Shown here: in pieces, positions 46,441 through 55,426 of the stretch
Position numbering within the stretch: position 1 is the first letter of the stretch
Layout: the number at the start of each line of letters is the position of its first letter
The notes under the pieces: generated by a model
Databases searched by the model: none
The model's input: only the letters and a program-made list of their open reading frames with translations
What the model was told of the DNA's origin: nothing
Assembly: GCA_023426125.1 (NCBI GenBank)
Contig: JAFABI010000041.1
Coordinates: forward strand, 182,711 to 246,710
Origin: Bacillota bacterium
GTDB lineage: Bacteria > Bacillota > Clostridia > Acetivibrionales > DTU013
Direction of reading: 5' to 3'
Length of the DNA: 64,000 bases
Translations under genes and position numbers: made by a program

Positions 46441-46800
46441 GGCTGGTCGGATCGCATTATTTGGACGCGCGATGCGCGCCCCTATGCTTTAAAAGCAGGT
46501 GTGCCACTGAGCACCCCTGCTTTTTCACGTCCAGGTAAGTGCGACAGGGGACGGTTCTTCACTGCCGCACAGAATGCACAGAATATAGGCATATGGCAAT
46601 TCGACGTACGGGGGCTATTTGACCGCAAAGCACACAGTGTAGGGGCGGCCATTGGCCGTCCTCCTGTGACAGTAAGCGCAAACTATGGAATGGCGGATGG
46701 CGAGGCAGGAAGGAACCATCCCCTGGCGTATGGGAATTGTACCGTCACAGATTGCATTTGCGGACGCGCAATGCGCGCCCCTACATTTCGTTCTCGGAAA
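46441..46800. repeat. Intergenic palindromic repeats
   Basis: Four repeat types lie between the mannosidase and the Spo0E-like gene: GGACGCGCGATGCGCGCCCCTA (46463 on, in part) and GGACGCGCAATGCGCGCC (46763 on); GGGGCGGCCATTGGCCGTCC (46642 on); and GGGGACGGTTCTTC (46549 on), which matches the arms of the 28-bp inverted repeat at 63741. Other copies sit near 43185, 62523, 63640, 63703 and 63972. No protein-coding gene was found here. Confidence 0.65.
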
Positions 46801-46914
46801 GAATTACACAATAAAAAATTTGCAGGTTTATAAAAATATGGATTTCGCCGATATTCATCAGGGTATATTAATTCTATTAGAGAGAGGCGAATATAGAATT
46901 TAGGAGAATTGCTG

Positions 46915-47079
46915 ATGAGTAAGGCAGAAGCTTTAAAAGAAAAAATCAAATCGGGACAGGAGAAATTGAATGAGTTGCTGAAGCGCGACGAAAAGGATAT
47001 ACTGTCATTGGAAGAGACGGCTGCGATGAGCAGGGAATTGGACAAGCTGATCGTGGAATTTCTCAGGCTTCAAAAATAA
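46915..47079 (+). CDS. Spo0E-like aspartyl-phosphate phosphatase peptide
   Basis: 54 residues: MSKAEALKEKIKSGQEKLNE (start), then the Spo0E signature in MSRELDKLIVEFLRLQ, where S-x-ELD-x-LI is the conserved motif. Family members dephosphorylate Spo0A~P and delay sporulation, fitting a spore-former. The ATG has RBS AGGAGAA six bases upstream. The family length is 50-85 residues, so this is complete. It is 21 bases before the alkyltransferase gene and may be co-transcribed. Confidence 0.8.
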   Translation: MSKAEALKEKIKSGQEKLNELLKRDEKDILSLEETAAMSRELDKLIVEFLRLQK

Positions 47080-47100
47080 GTATCTTTCCGGAGAATAATA

Positions 47101-47409
47101 ATGACGGAATTCAACATTAAGGTTTATAAAATAACTGCTGCGGTTCCCGCAGGAAAGGTCGCCACCTATGGCCAGATTGCAGCCATCCTCGGCAGTCCGG
47201 CGGCTGCAAGGGCTGTGGGAACGGCTTTGCGCAATACGCCGCCGGGCCTGGAAATACCATGCCACAGGGTTGTCAACAAATCAGGCGCCATGGCGCCTGG
47301 CGGGGCTTTCGGAGGTCCCGGAAACCAGCGCAGGCTTCTTGAGTCCGAGGGTATCGCTTTCAAACCCGGCGGCACCATCGATATGAAAAAGCATCAATGG
47401 AGGACCTGA
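47101..47409 (+). CDS. Stand-alone O6-alkylguanine transferase domain (MGMT-like)
   Basis: 102 residues, only the C-terminal DNA-binding/alkyl-acceptor domain of Ogt/MGMT. VPAGKVATYGQIAAILGSPAAARAVG (in part) is the helix-turn-helix with arginine finger region. IPCHRVV holds the acceptor Cys54, so it is not an ATL protein, in which this Cys is replaced. The usual N-terminal ribonuclease-like domain is absent, as in small bacterial MGMT-family proteins. It would transfer alkyl groups from guanine to itself, or act as a damage flag. RBS CCGGAGAATA. Confidence 0.85.
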   Translation: MTEFNIKVYKITAAVPAGKVATYGQIAAILGSPAAARAVGTALRNTPPGLEIPCHRVVNKSGAMAPGGAFGGPGNQRRLLESEGIAFKPGGTIDMKKHQWRT

Positions 47410-47440
47410 TACGACATAAAACATTGATTTATCCTTAAGG

Positions 47441-47486
47441 AAAAGCAGAACGCCAACCACGATATTGTGGCTGGCGTTCTGCTTTT
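47441..47486. terminator. Bidirectional terminator between convergent genes
   Basis: A 20-bp stem with a single mismatch (47441-47460 with 47467-47486), A run on the left and TTTTT on the right, loop GATATT. It serves both the alkyltransferase (plus) and the giant SLH protein (minus). Confidence 0.88.
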
Positions 47487-47519
47487 TCCGTTTATTTATG
47501 CCGTTATTAATTGTTAACT

Positions 47520-50500
47520 TTATTTCGTAACGTTCTCCACAAACCTCATGAGGATCGTTGCGACCTCGGCGCGGCTGGAACTGCCCGCTGGGACAAGCGT
47601 TGTCTTCGTGCGGCCGGTAAGGAGACTTTCGGCGTTAGCCCATATCATAGCTGTTTGCGCATAGCCGCTGATGCTTTCTTCGTCGGTATACGCCTTGAGG
47701 TCAACGGTCTTTGTAACATCGTAGCCCTTGTATTTCGCATAGCGGTACAGTATTGTCGCCACCTGCTCGCGGGTCACGCTATCGGTCGTACCGAACAATC
47801 CGTTATCATAACCTCCGATAATACCGTTCACGTCCGCCCATATTACGGCGTCCGTGTACCATTCGCCGTTTTTGACGTCATTGAATCTGTTCGTTCCCGT
47901 TACGGCAGGCAAGCCCTCAAGCCTATACAGGACGGTTGCGAACATCGCGCGGGACATCGGGGTGTTCGGTTCGAAGGTAGTCGTGGTCGTGCCGTTGAAG
48001 AGGCCGTTTTTCGCCGCGAACGCGACTGCGTCATAAAACCAGTCATCGGACTTCACGTCCGTAAACGGATTCTTCCAATCCGCCGAGTAACCAACGAGAT
48101 ACTTAGACAGGTGAGTCGTCGTGAATGTCGCAAGCCCCGTGTTCTTATCGTAGGTGCACGAAATTTTCTCAAGCTTGCCCTCGTCGTCTAAGTACCAGAC
48201 TGTGACGTTTTTCGGATCTTGACCTTCCTTCAGCGTATAGGGCAGGGAAATGGTGATGCTCTTGCCGCCGAAGCTACTAATATTCTTGCCGCCGCTTGTG
48301 ATGGATACGTCGTAGACGGGATCGTCGCCGACGGCTTTTTTCTGCTCCGTCGAAAGGGTATCTGCCTTTACTGATGCCACACTTACCGTGACTGTGACGC
48401 CGGATGCCTGGGTTGTGATGGAGTTGAGGACATTGTTCGGGATCATCACGCTGCCGACGGGCGTCTGCACCGTCAGATCCGCGTCCGTCTCGGACGCCAC
48501 GGAGGCGAGGGACGATTTCGGGATGTCCACGCTGACTTTTTTCGCCGTACCCGTGATCTCTGGCGCGATGATAATAGCCGCGCTGCCGGCTTTCTTTGCG
48601 TCGGCTATCGCGCCGCTCATATCCGACGCCGTAACTGTCACCAAAGCCGCTCCGTTTTGCGCCATTACCTTTGGGTTGAGAACCGTACCGCTGTCCGTCG
48701 CAACGCCAGGGCCAGACGGAGGCGTATAGCTGCCCGAGGTAAGCGCTTTCAGCCACAAGCTGTAATAGGTGCCATCGCCTAACGCGGGATAATCAGGTTC
48801 ATCGAACCAGTCATGAACCTCATACGAGTAATCGTTGACATAGTGCCAGATGATAATTTCACCGTCATTCAGTACGTATTCGCGCAACCCGAGATTCGGG
48901 TGCGAGCCGTCGGAGCCGTCGTCTTTTTTACCGACGGTGTACATCCAGCCGCTGCGCGGCCCGTTTGTGAACTCGGCCAAACCGCCTATTGAGTCAACAT
49001 AGTTGTTCATTGACCTTATGGTGTATGGGATGTGTGCCTGTTTCAGGGCTCTGTCGAACAACTCAAGCACTGTAGCGCCTTTGGCCATTTTGTATTCCGT
49101 CAGCTCTATCCATGTTTCGTATGACGCGCCCCTGTATAACAAGCCTTTGTTACCCAAGTCAATATCGCCATCTGACATGGTCGAACCGATTAGCGCGAAT
49201 TTAACGGAGATAGTATCGTTGTTTGAGTCTCCGCCGTTATCATATTTGCGGATGACAGAAACGGTAAATGTCGCGCTGACTCCTTCGTATGTGACGGTTA
49301 CGTCCTGATTATCAGCAATATTGGGATTATAACCGCTGAACGCTGCATCTTTAAGAGCAACTTCAACCTCATCGCCTGTGATTGTGTAGAGAGCGGTCAA
49401 TTTCATGCCCGCAGTGTCTAATTCTTCACCGACATAGTAGATGATTTTGTAATCGCCGGAGATTTCCAGAGCATATACCCTGGGTTTCGCGCTCGGGTTA
49501 TGCACCGGATAGGGCGCGTTCTCCTCCTGCATCCAGTTTTTGAAGCTGTATTTACCTTCCATTAGCAGGTCGAAAACCGTGCCGTCGGCGAATTCTTCAC
49601 TTGATTTCGCAATGAAAGAATTCTTATTCGGCTCCCAATCCTTATCGGGTTGTAATTGGTAGCCAAGTCCTTCATAATTGTTTTTTTTCAGGTAGTAGTT
49701 GTTTTCGTAATTCTGTAACTTAGGACTGTAACTGCCAATCTCGCCCAGAATACCGCCGACACGACCGTATTTTGTACCGGCATCGGGATTCGTGTCCGTT
49801 ATTGTACCGTAGAAGTGGTTGTCACTTATATATGTATTATTCCACGCCCCGCGGATGCCGATCTCGCTGCCTGCTATTCCTCCTATACCGCTGCCCATAT
49901 CAAAACCGTCGACGCTGATATGTGGAGCGGAGTTTCCGGTTATATCCGCAACAACATAACAATTGCGGACCGTAACGAGCGGTGTATTCGGCGCGCTATC
50001 GGAAATGTATCCCGCGCCTAAGATACCGCCGACATTACCTCCCGTCGCCTCTATCGTTCCCAGGAACGCGCTGTTAACAATCTCGCAATCACCCATCGAC
50101 TGCCCTTTTTTGCCGGCGAGACCTCCTACAGAGTCAATACCATATACAGACGCGTAGCTGACGCTGTTTTCAATACGTCCGTTCAAAGTACCGACGAAAG
50201 AACCGATATCGCTTTGATCCCTGTTATAACCGACGGTTACATTTTCCTGGATAATACAATTTTTGACGATAATATCGTTTATACCCGAGTTGTAGCCGCC
50301 GTTGGCAAGTCCGGAGCCGAGAGTTTTGCTGCCGCTCAGCAGTGTCACATTTTCCATCGTTATTACATCAGGATCAGTAAGCTGCTGATAGACGCCGTCT
50401 AAACCGTAGTCGACAATAACTTTATCAAGAAGCCCCGCGCCGTTAATTTCCTCACCGTAGATATTCAGGTTTCTTACAATGGCGTCACGTGTATATTCAA

Positions 50501-53500
50501 GCAGGGGCCTGCCGCCCTTCGCTACAGTAAGCGTATATCCGCCGCCGTCGATTATTCCGCTGAACGGCTGCAGACTAATTCCCCTATCGCTCTTGGGATT
50601 TTTGCCGATCGGTTCATAATCAGACGGCAGTGTGATATCATTATCAAATTTAAACACGGCTCCGGCTAAGAAGTCGCCGCTTAACACGTATTCGTCAATT
50701 TTTTTCAAATGTTCGACTGATTTAATCAAATACGGGGCATCCTCCGCGCCCTTCCCCTCAAACCCGTCTAAGCCCGTGCGCTCCTTAACAGTTATCTTAG
50801 CAAAATGGCTTGTGACACTGGTCGTATTCGTCTTGTCGGCGTTACTGACCGCGGTGACGACGCAGTAAAAATAGTACTCTCCGACTTCCAGATTTTCAGG
50901 ACTATAACCCTCAACCCGACCAAAAATCTGATTACCAACACTGTCATAATTTGAAACATTATATCTTTTAGTTGACCTATAATTATTACGGTCAAGAAGT
51001 ACAGCGCCCTCCGTAGATGCTGATGTATTGTAGTACCACTCACATACGACTTCTGCGAGCGTGTTGTTACCATTAGCTCCTTCAGTGGTTCCCAAGGCAA
51101 TTTCTATCGGGTCAATTGGTTCGCCCGGCAGATATTCAGTCTTATATGGTGTTAGCTGACTGCCGTTACTGCCAATGTTATATATACCCGGCTGCTGCAT
51201 TATGATTGGCGCGTTGACTTTTCCAAGATTTACAACGACTTCCGCAATATCACTACATAGGTATGCCGCAGTATTTTTGTCCGTTACGACGCAGCGGTAA
51301 TACCGTCTTCCGCCAATTTTTGTGGGAGCTGTAAATGACGTCTGATTAGCATTCTGAATGTCATTGAAGGTAGGGTTACCATTTAGACTCCTGTACTGCC
51401 ATTGATATGTTGCGTCGCCTTCGTTCGCGTCTGTTTCAACCGACAGCACCGCTTGATCGCCTTTATCATACGTTCCGCCCTGGGGATGCGCGGTAATTGT
51501 CCAATCGGCCGCTTCTCCGGCAGTGACATACAGCGTATAATCGCTTTGAGTTTCTATCGCGCCCTTGTCGTATACTATCGAAAAAGGCACTGTGTATATG
51601 CCGTCTTTTTCTACGCATTCTTTCAGATCTATAGTAACTCCGCTTGTTGTAAAGCTCGTGGTTTCATCTTTTTCATTATAAATGAATTTTGCGCCTGCCA
51701 CGGGATCAGAAACTACTTTTTCTGCCAGCATAGCTCCTTTTAGGGTTATTTCGTCTATTCCGGCCGGTATCGTCGTATCATATTCTCTGACGAATCTGGC
51801 ATTAATGCCGGACTGATTCTCTGCCGGAGTAATCGGCAAGCTTTTACCCCCCGCGGAGGCGGAGAGGCCAGTAACAGTCGGAACGAGGGTTATGTTAAAT
51901 TTATACACGTCTCCGGCTTCCGGGTTGCCTTTTTTGTGCACGTTGATCTCAAAGTCATAACTGTCTCCTATTCCCGAACTGTCTCCTATTCCCAAGCGAT
52001 CAAAAATACCATATGGTGTCATTGCCAGTCCGTTGGATATGAACCCATAGATCACATCAGTCACTTCTAAAGTTGCGCTGTTAAAGAAACCACCAGACGG
52101 CGGATTCCTAAAGCGGGAGATCGTTCCGTTTGAAGATTCCAATGATAACGAGTAATTCAGTGTCTTTATATGATCTAAATCCGGGTTATCCGGGTTATCC
52201 AGTTCAACCAGCACATCGTAAAAAGCAGAAAATGTACTTGAGGCTGGTGCCGGTATCTCAACTTCGTAATTGGCCTGTTTGGGGTTAAACTGATCAAAAA
52301 ATACGTAATTATCCGCACTCGTCTTAAACGTTATGTTTTTTACAAAACCGTTCAGATCGTTCTCCGGCGTCGTATCGCTCACCGTGACAGCAAGCGTCTG
52401 ATCAGCGCCGCCGCTGAATTTGAAGGTCAGCGGCGTATTCCCGGTGGGCAGGTCGTCCAGATAAGTACTGAGCAAGTAGACCGTTGTATCGTCGGAAATC
52501 GTATAGGCGCTGCCGGACGTAAGCTGCGTCAACCCGTTCCAGATGCCGCTGAGTGTGTTGCCGTTGAGTGTCAGCGTCACAGGGATGTCCTGATAGCCGG
52601 AGCTCCCTGTGTACTTGTCGAAGTTCGCCGTCGCGGGGGAGACCGCGCTGTCATTAGCGGCCTCCGTGAAGCTGACTTTAAGCGTGTAATGACCGTCCAT
52701 GCCGCTGCCCTTGCTCTGATCATAATCAAGAACAAACGGAATAATTAAAGAACCGTCCGCCTGTTTGTATTCTTCTTTGTAGTTTTCAAGCTCCAGCGTA
52801 AAGGCGGTGTTACTTGTACCCGCTATAAACTCACCGCTGCCGTCATCGAATTTTAATGTTGTATCGTCTTGCTGCGAATAGGCCGGCGCTGTGATGACCA
52901 ATTCTTCAGTACCCGGCTCCACGTTCTCAACTTTAAAGTTGGTTTCATAAGGATCGAACTCACCAGTGGCAGGGGGAGTATTTGGGGGAGAATTTGCAGT
53001 GGTATCAGCGGTGAGTTTCAGGATTTCAGCGCCGTCTTTGTAAGCTACTTCAAATTTGCTCAGAGTAGCTTTGCGATAGAAATTGAATGTATAGGTGTTC
53101 TTGTTTGTGTATACACCGTCATCATCTTTAATTCCGGCCACAAAACTTCTTGTAACAGACGAGGCCATTGTCGGGCGTGGCTTGGTAACTGCTCCCCAAA
53201 ATTGAGCTCCCATCATGCCTATCGCCTTGTTCGAATATTCTTTCTCAACAATGGAGCTGATAGGATTGTCGCTGATTCCATCTGTATATTTTCCGGAAAA
53301 AGCACCTGCTTTTTGGTTGGGCGTCACGTAAAATTCGATACCGTTCTCAAATCCGCTATTAGCATCCACGAGCATGATGTCATATTCCGTTTCTGCCTGG
53401 TCAAACTTGAACTCATCATAGGTTAGATTCACGTTTAGCCTATCAGAACGCAAGTACACCTGTTTGCCTTTGACGCTGTATGCCTTGGTTCTACTCAACC

Positions 53501-53621
53501 AAATACTGGATACATACTGAGGCGGGGCGTCTTCGGGCGGTTCAGCCATAGCCGTTATCGGCATAATCGACAGGCACATGACAAGAGCGAGTAGTAAGCA
53601 TATAAAACGTTTTTCTTTCAT
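47520..53621 (-). CDS. Giant SLH surface protein with DUF4430 (transcobalamin-like) domain
   Basis: 2033 residues, uninterrupted. In order: signal peptide (cut after PITAMA); cadherin-like beta-sandwich repeats (about 185-325, again 435-580 and 600-710); an X2-like module (325-420, NFDKYTGSSGYQDIPVTLTL in part); Ig-like modules (710-940); a GLUG/right-handed beta-helix region (950-1390, PLLEYTRDAIVRNLNIYG; GGLAGKKGQSMGDCEIVNSA); an Ig-like domain (1395-1470); DUF4430 (about 1475-1605: SVKFALIGSTMSDG, KGATVLELFDRALKQ, GPRSGWMYTVGKK, LNDGEIIIWHYVND); a beta module (1640-1840); three SLH repeats (1847-2033). DUF4430 is the fold of the C-terminal domain of transcobalamin and intrinsic factor. RBS GGAGGAATG. 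It lies downstream of a cobalamin riboswitch with one small secreted-protein gene between. Role as wall-bound corrinoid collector is inference. Confidence 0.85.
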   Translation of the reverse strand: MKEKRFICLLLALVMCLSIMPITAMAEPPEDAPPQYVSSIWLSRTKAYSVKGKQVYLRSDRLNVNLTYDEFKFDQAETEYDIMLVDANSGFENGIEFYVTPNQKAGAFSGKYTDGISDNPISSIVEKEYSNKAIGMMGAQFWGAVTKPRPTMASSVTRSFVAGIKDDDGVYTNKNTYTFNFYRKATLSKFEVAYKDGAEILKLTADTTANSPPNTPPATGEFDPYETNFKVENVEPGTEELVITAPAYSQQDDTTLKFDDGSGEFIAGTSNTAFTLELENYKEEYKQADGSLIIPFVLDYDQSKGSGMDGHYTLKVSFTEAANDSAVSPATANFDKYTGSSGYQDIPVTLTLNGNTLSGIWNGLTQLTSGSAYTISDDTTVYLLSTYLDDLPTGNTPLTFKFSGGADQTLAVTVSDTTPENDLNGFVKNITFKTSADNYVFFDQFNPKQANYEVEIPAPASSTFSAFYDVLVELDNPDNPDLDHIKTLNYSLSLESSNGTISRFRNPPSGGFFNSATLEVTDVIYGFISNGLAMTPYGIFDRLGIGDSSGIGDSYDFEINVHKKGNPEAGDVYKFNITLVPTVTGLSASAGGKSLPITPAENQSGINARFVREYDTTIPAGIDEITLKGAMLAEKVVSDPVAGAKFIYNEKDETTSFTTSGVTIDLKECVEKDGIYTVPFSIVYDKGAIETQSDYTLYVTAGEAADWTITAHPQGGTYDKGDQAVLSVETDANEGDATYQWQYRSLNGNPTFNDIQNANQTSFTAPTKIGGRRYYRCVVTDKNTAAYLCSDIAEVVVNLGKVNAPIIMQQPGIYNIGSNGSQLTPYKTEYLPGEPIDPIEIALGTTEGANGNNTLAEVVCEWYYNTSASTEGAVLLDRNNYRSTKRYNVSNYDSVGNQIFGRVEGYSPENLEVGEYYFYCVVTAVSNADKTNTTSVTSHFAKITVKERTGLDGFEGKGAEDAPYLIKSVEHLKKIDEYVLSGDFLAGAVFKFDNDITLPSDYEPIGKNPKSDRGISLQPFSGIIDGGGYTLTVAKGGRPLLEYTRDAIVRNLNIYGEEINGAGLLDKVIVDYGLDGVYQQLTDPDVITMENVTLLSGSKTLGSGLANGGYNSGINDIIVKNCIIQENVTVGYNRDQSDIGSFVGTLNGRIENSVSYASVYGIDSVGGLAGKKGQSMGDCEIVNSAFLGTIEATGGNVGGILGAGYISDSAPNTPLVTVRNCYVVADITGNSAPHISVDGFDMGSGIGGIAGSEIGIRGAWNNTYISDNHFYGTITDTNPDAGTKYGRVGGILGEIGSYSPKLQNYENNYYLKKNNYEGLGYQLQPDKDWEPNKNSFIAKSSEEFADGTVFDLLMEGKYSFKNWMQEENAPYPVHNPSAKPRVYALEISGDYKIIYYVGEELDTAGMKLTALYTITGDEVEVALKDAAFSGYNPNIADNQDVTVTYEGVSATFTVSVIRKYDNGGDSNNDTISVKFALIGSTMSDGDIDLGNKGLLYRGASYETWIELTEYKMAKGATVLELFDRALKQAHIPYTIRSMNNYVDSIGGLAEFTNGPRSGWMYTVGKKDDGSDGSHPNLGLREYVLNDGEIIIWHYVNDYSYEVHDWFDEPDYPALGDGTYYSLWLKALTSGSYTPPSGPGVATDSGTVLNPKVMAQNGAALVTVTASDMSGAIADAKKAGSAAIIIAPEITGTAKKVSVDIPKSSLASVASETDADLTVQTPVGSVMIPNNVLNSITTQASGVTVTVSVASVKADTLSTEQKKAVGDDPVYDVSITSGGKNISSFGGKSITISLPYTLKEGQDPKNVTVWYLDDEGKLEKISCTYDKNTGLATFTTTHLSKYLVGYSADWKNPFTDVKSDDWFYDAVAFAAKNGLFNGTTTTTFEPNTPMSRAMFATVLYRLEGLPAVTGTNRFNDVKNGEWYTDAVIWADVNGIIGGYDNGLFGTTDSVTREQVATILYRYAKYKGYDVTKTVDLKAYTDEESISGYAQTAMIWANAESLLTGRTKTTLVPAGSSSRAEVATILMRFVENVTK

Positions 53622-53720
53622 ATTTTATCATTCCTCCAAAAATAATATAAATGGCTAATGGCTATATGAACCCTAAGCCTTCCGCGGTATCCGGCCCGGC
53701 GTGCCGTGACATTACACGCC

Positions 53721-53764
53721 TATTCTCCGCAGGGACACCATACATGGTGTCCCTGCGGAGAATA
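53721..53764. repeat. 44-bp near-perfect palindrome with 21-bp arms
   Basis: The arms TATTCTCCGCAGGGACACCAT and its exact complement are separated by AC. It lies between the two minus-strand secreted-protein genes and has no T run, so it is more likely a mobile palindrome or mRNA-stabilising hairpin than a terminator. Confidence 0.7.
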
Positions 53765-53861
53765 GTGGCTCGATATATTGCGTCCCTTCAGGCCATTCCC
53801 AATTTCTGTCCTTAGGTTGCTTGTTCATGCGGTTGGCATGTACCGCGATGTTTCTGGCAAC

Positions 53862-53889
53862 GGCACAGGCAGCCGGGGCTGCCTGTGCC
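53862..53889. terminator. GC-rich hairpin at the end of the small secreted-protein gene
   Basis: GGCACAGGCAGCC-GG-GGCTGCCTGTGCC, a 13-bp perfect stem starting 9 bases after the stop on the minus strand. It lacks a clear U tract (GTTGCC follows), so termination may be partial and could set the ratio of the two proteins. Confidence 0.5.
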
Positions 53890-53897
53890 ATTGTTGT

Positions 53898-54614
53898 TTA
53901 GAAGGTGAATACTACCGGATTGGGCCCGTAGGTGAGATACACTGTATCGCCGTCTGAGAGCAGGCACTCATTCATGGCATACATGAAGAAGTTATCGTAT
54001 GCGGGATCATTAATAAGCTTGCCGGGGATGACGGGACCAAAGGGGTCGTTGGGGTCAACGGGGAGACCTTTAACGTTATTGGGTCCATCATCAGCAAAAT
54101 CAACCGCATATGTAGTGTCTTCGCCAATGTACAGCATATGCTGCATGTCACCAAAGAAAAAATAACCGTCGCTATAATACATATATATCCCGCCGTACTC
54201 CTCGTACATGTCGTTATACGCCTCAAGCACGGGATCAACATCCGGGACATACTCATCCCACTCATCAAAAGCGCCGGGGAGAGGCTCATACGGTTTCGAG
54301 CTCATACCAGCAAATTCTGTTACATACACAGCTTTCTGGCTAAAAAGGCCATAAAGTGGATCGTTGGGATCAAGGAGCGGGCTGTAAGACGCTGCGGGAG
54401 AAAACGTCTCTGCATCCACCAAGAGCAGTCTATCGGCTACATCATATACAGTATCATCAATACCATCAACAGACTCTGACGGATATGTGGTCACGGCTCC
54501 ACTTATTGTAACCACGACGTCGACTGTGCCGGGAGTCACTGCGAGGGCGTTCACGCTGAACGCGAAGACCATGACCAGTACGAGGAGAAGAGCTAATACT
54601 TTGCGTATTTTCAT
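53898..54614 (-). CDS. Small acidic secreted protein, possibly DUF4430-like
   Basis: 238 residues with a signal peptide (VLALLLVLVMVFAFSVNALA) and no SLH, lipobox or sortase signal. The mature part begins GTVDVVVTISGAVTTYPSE, continues TVYDVADRLLLVDAE, and ends FFMYAMNECLLSDGDTVYLT. The spacing of these pieces mirrors DUF4430 in the next gene (SVKFALIG; TVLELFDRAL; GWMYTV; LNDGEIIIWHY), so it may be a divergent transcobalamin-C-like domain with a long Asp/Tyr-rich insert (DEWDEYVPDVDPVLEAYNDM). It is the first gene after the cobalamin riboswitch. The function is not established; binding of corrinoid, alone or with the SLH protein, is a hypothesis. Confidence 0.72.
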   Translation of the reverse strand: MKIRKVLALLLVLVMVFAFSVNALAVTPGTVDVVVTISGAVTTYPSESVDGIDDTVYDVADRLLLVDAETFSPAASYSPLLDPNDPLYGLFSQKAVYVTEFAGMSSKPYEPLPGAFDEWDEYVPDVDPVLEAYNDMYEEYGGIYMYYSDGYFFFGDMQHMLYIGEDTTYAVDFADDGPNNVKGLPVDPNDPFGPVIPGKLINDPAYDNFFMYAMNECLLSDGDTVYLTYGPNPVVFTF

Positions 54615-55072
54615 AATTCGTTCTCACTTTCCGGTACCTTTGGCACCTGTATCACTTGTTTGTCTGCGCCCGACATCTTATTCCATATGAGCACCCGGAC
54701 GCTTGACGCTCACCTGGTCCGTATGTGCTGATATTCCGTCCGACGAGCTGCAATCCTTCGGCTCAACGGACGCTGCAACTAGCTCATGGGCATCAGTCCT
54801 TTCCTTACTTTACTCACGCGGAGTTTGAACAGCCCCCGGCTGCCAAAACTCACGGCATCATGTGAGCGGAATATAGACTCATACTTCCGAAACCGGACGA
54901 CAGGAACCACGATCCTCCGCGGGATCTCCGGCAAAGACCTGTCCGCACCAGGTATCACCTTGGATCAGGAGGTAGCGGATCGCTACAAACTTAGCCTTTC
55001 GTCCTGCTCGAAAGCCGGGCCTCACAGTAAGGCTCTTGCTTGTCCGCTTTTTCGTGACCCCGTAGGGCAAAC
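54615..55072 (-). other. Long leader between riboswitch terminator and first gene
   Basis: About 460 bases with no convincing gene on either strand; short frames exist (plus 54786-55100, minus 54879-55070) but have no RBS or recognisable content. AAAGTGAG just before the ATG is a modest ribosome binding site. Confidence 0.45.
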
Positions 55073-55118
55073 AAAAAACGGCTGCGACAATCGATTTTGA
55101 TCGTCACAGCCGTTTTTC
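55073..55118 (-). terminator. Intrinsic terminator of the cobalamin riboswitch
   Basis: Read on the minus strand: AAAAACGGCTGTGACGATC, a short loop, GATTGTCGCAGCCGTTTTTT, a stem of about 19 bp ending in a T run. It lies about 30 bases after the riboswitch aptamer, so the switch most likely works by transcription termination when B12 is bound. Confidence 0.88.
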
Positions 55119-55149
55119 TGCGAAACGAATTTGCCACTCCACCTTTAAT

Positions 55150-55360
55150 AGAGTAGCACACCTTCCTTGTAGGTCTTCTGACTTACGCTTTAGCAGACAT
55201 TCAGTCTGCCAATCAAGCTCTGCCTTCCCAGTTTCCCAGTGACTGACTTTCGTCAACGAGCATTGATTATCGGCGCTTACAGCGGCGGTCCCGTCCGGGA
55301 TTTACACCCGGTTCCCTTGTCCACCCCTATGGACTTAATCGCCGCAGGGTCACAAAAAAG
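55150..55360 (-). ncRNA. Cobalamin riboswitch
   Basis: On the minus strand the conserved core reads GGGAACCGGGTGTAAATCCC then GGACGGGACCGCCGCTGTAA (55277-55316), followed by GTCACTGGG, AACTGGGAAGG and the closing B12-box segment AGTCAGAAGACCTAC (55169-55183). These are the signature blocks of the AdoCbl/B12 class, in the right order and spacing. A promoter lies just upstream and a terminator just downstream. Confidence 0.95.
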
Positions 55361-55426
55361 AGATATTCAATTGTAAAAGATCGCTTTCTTATGTGAGAAT
55401 TTGGAATAATCATTAACCCTATCTCT

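Noticed and set aside
48388..53426. Plus-strand open frames inside the giant SLH gene
   Set aside because: They are shadows of the uninterrupted 2033-codon gene on the other strand.
53721..53764. Rho-independent terminator
   Set aside because: The stem is strong, but neither strand has a T run after it; listed as a repeat instead.
54786..55100. Open frame of 104 codons on the plus strand
   Set aside because: It runs through the riboswitch terminator, has no RBS and no recognisable protein features.
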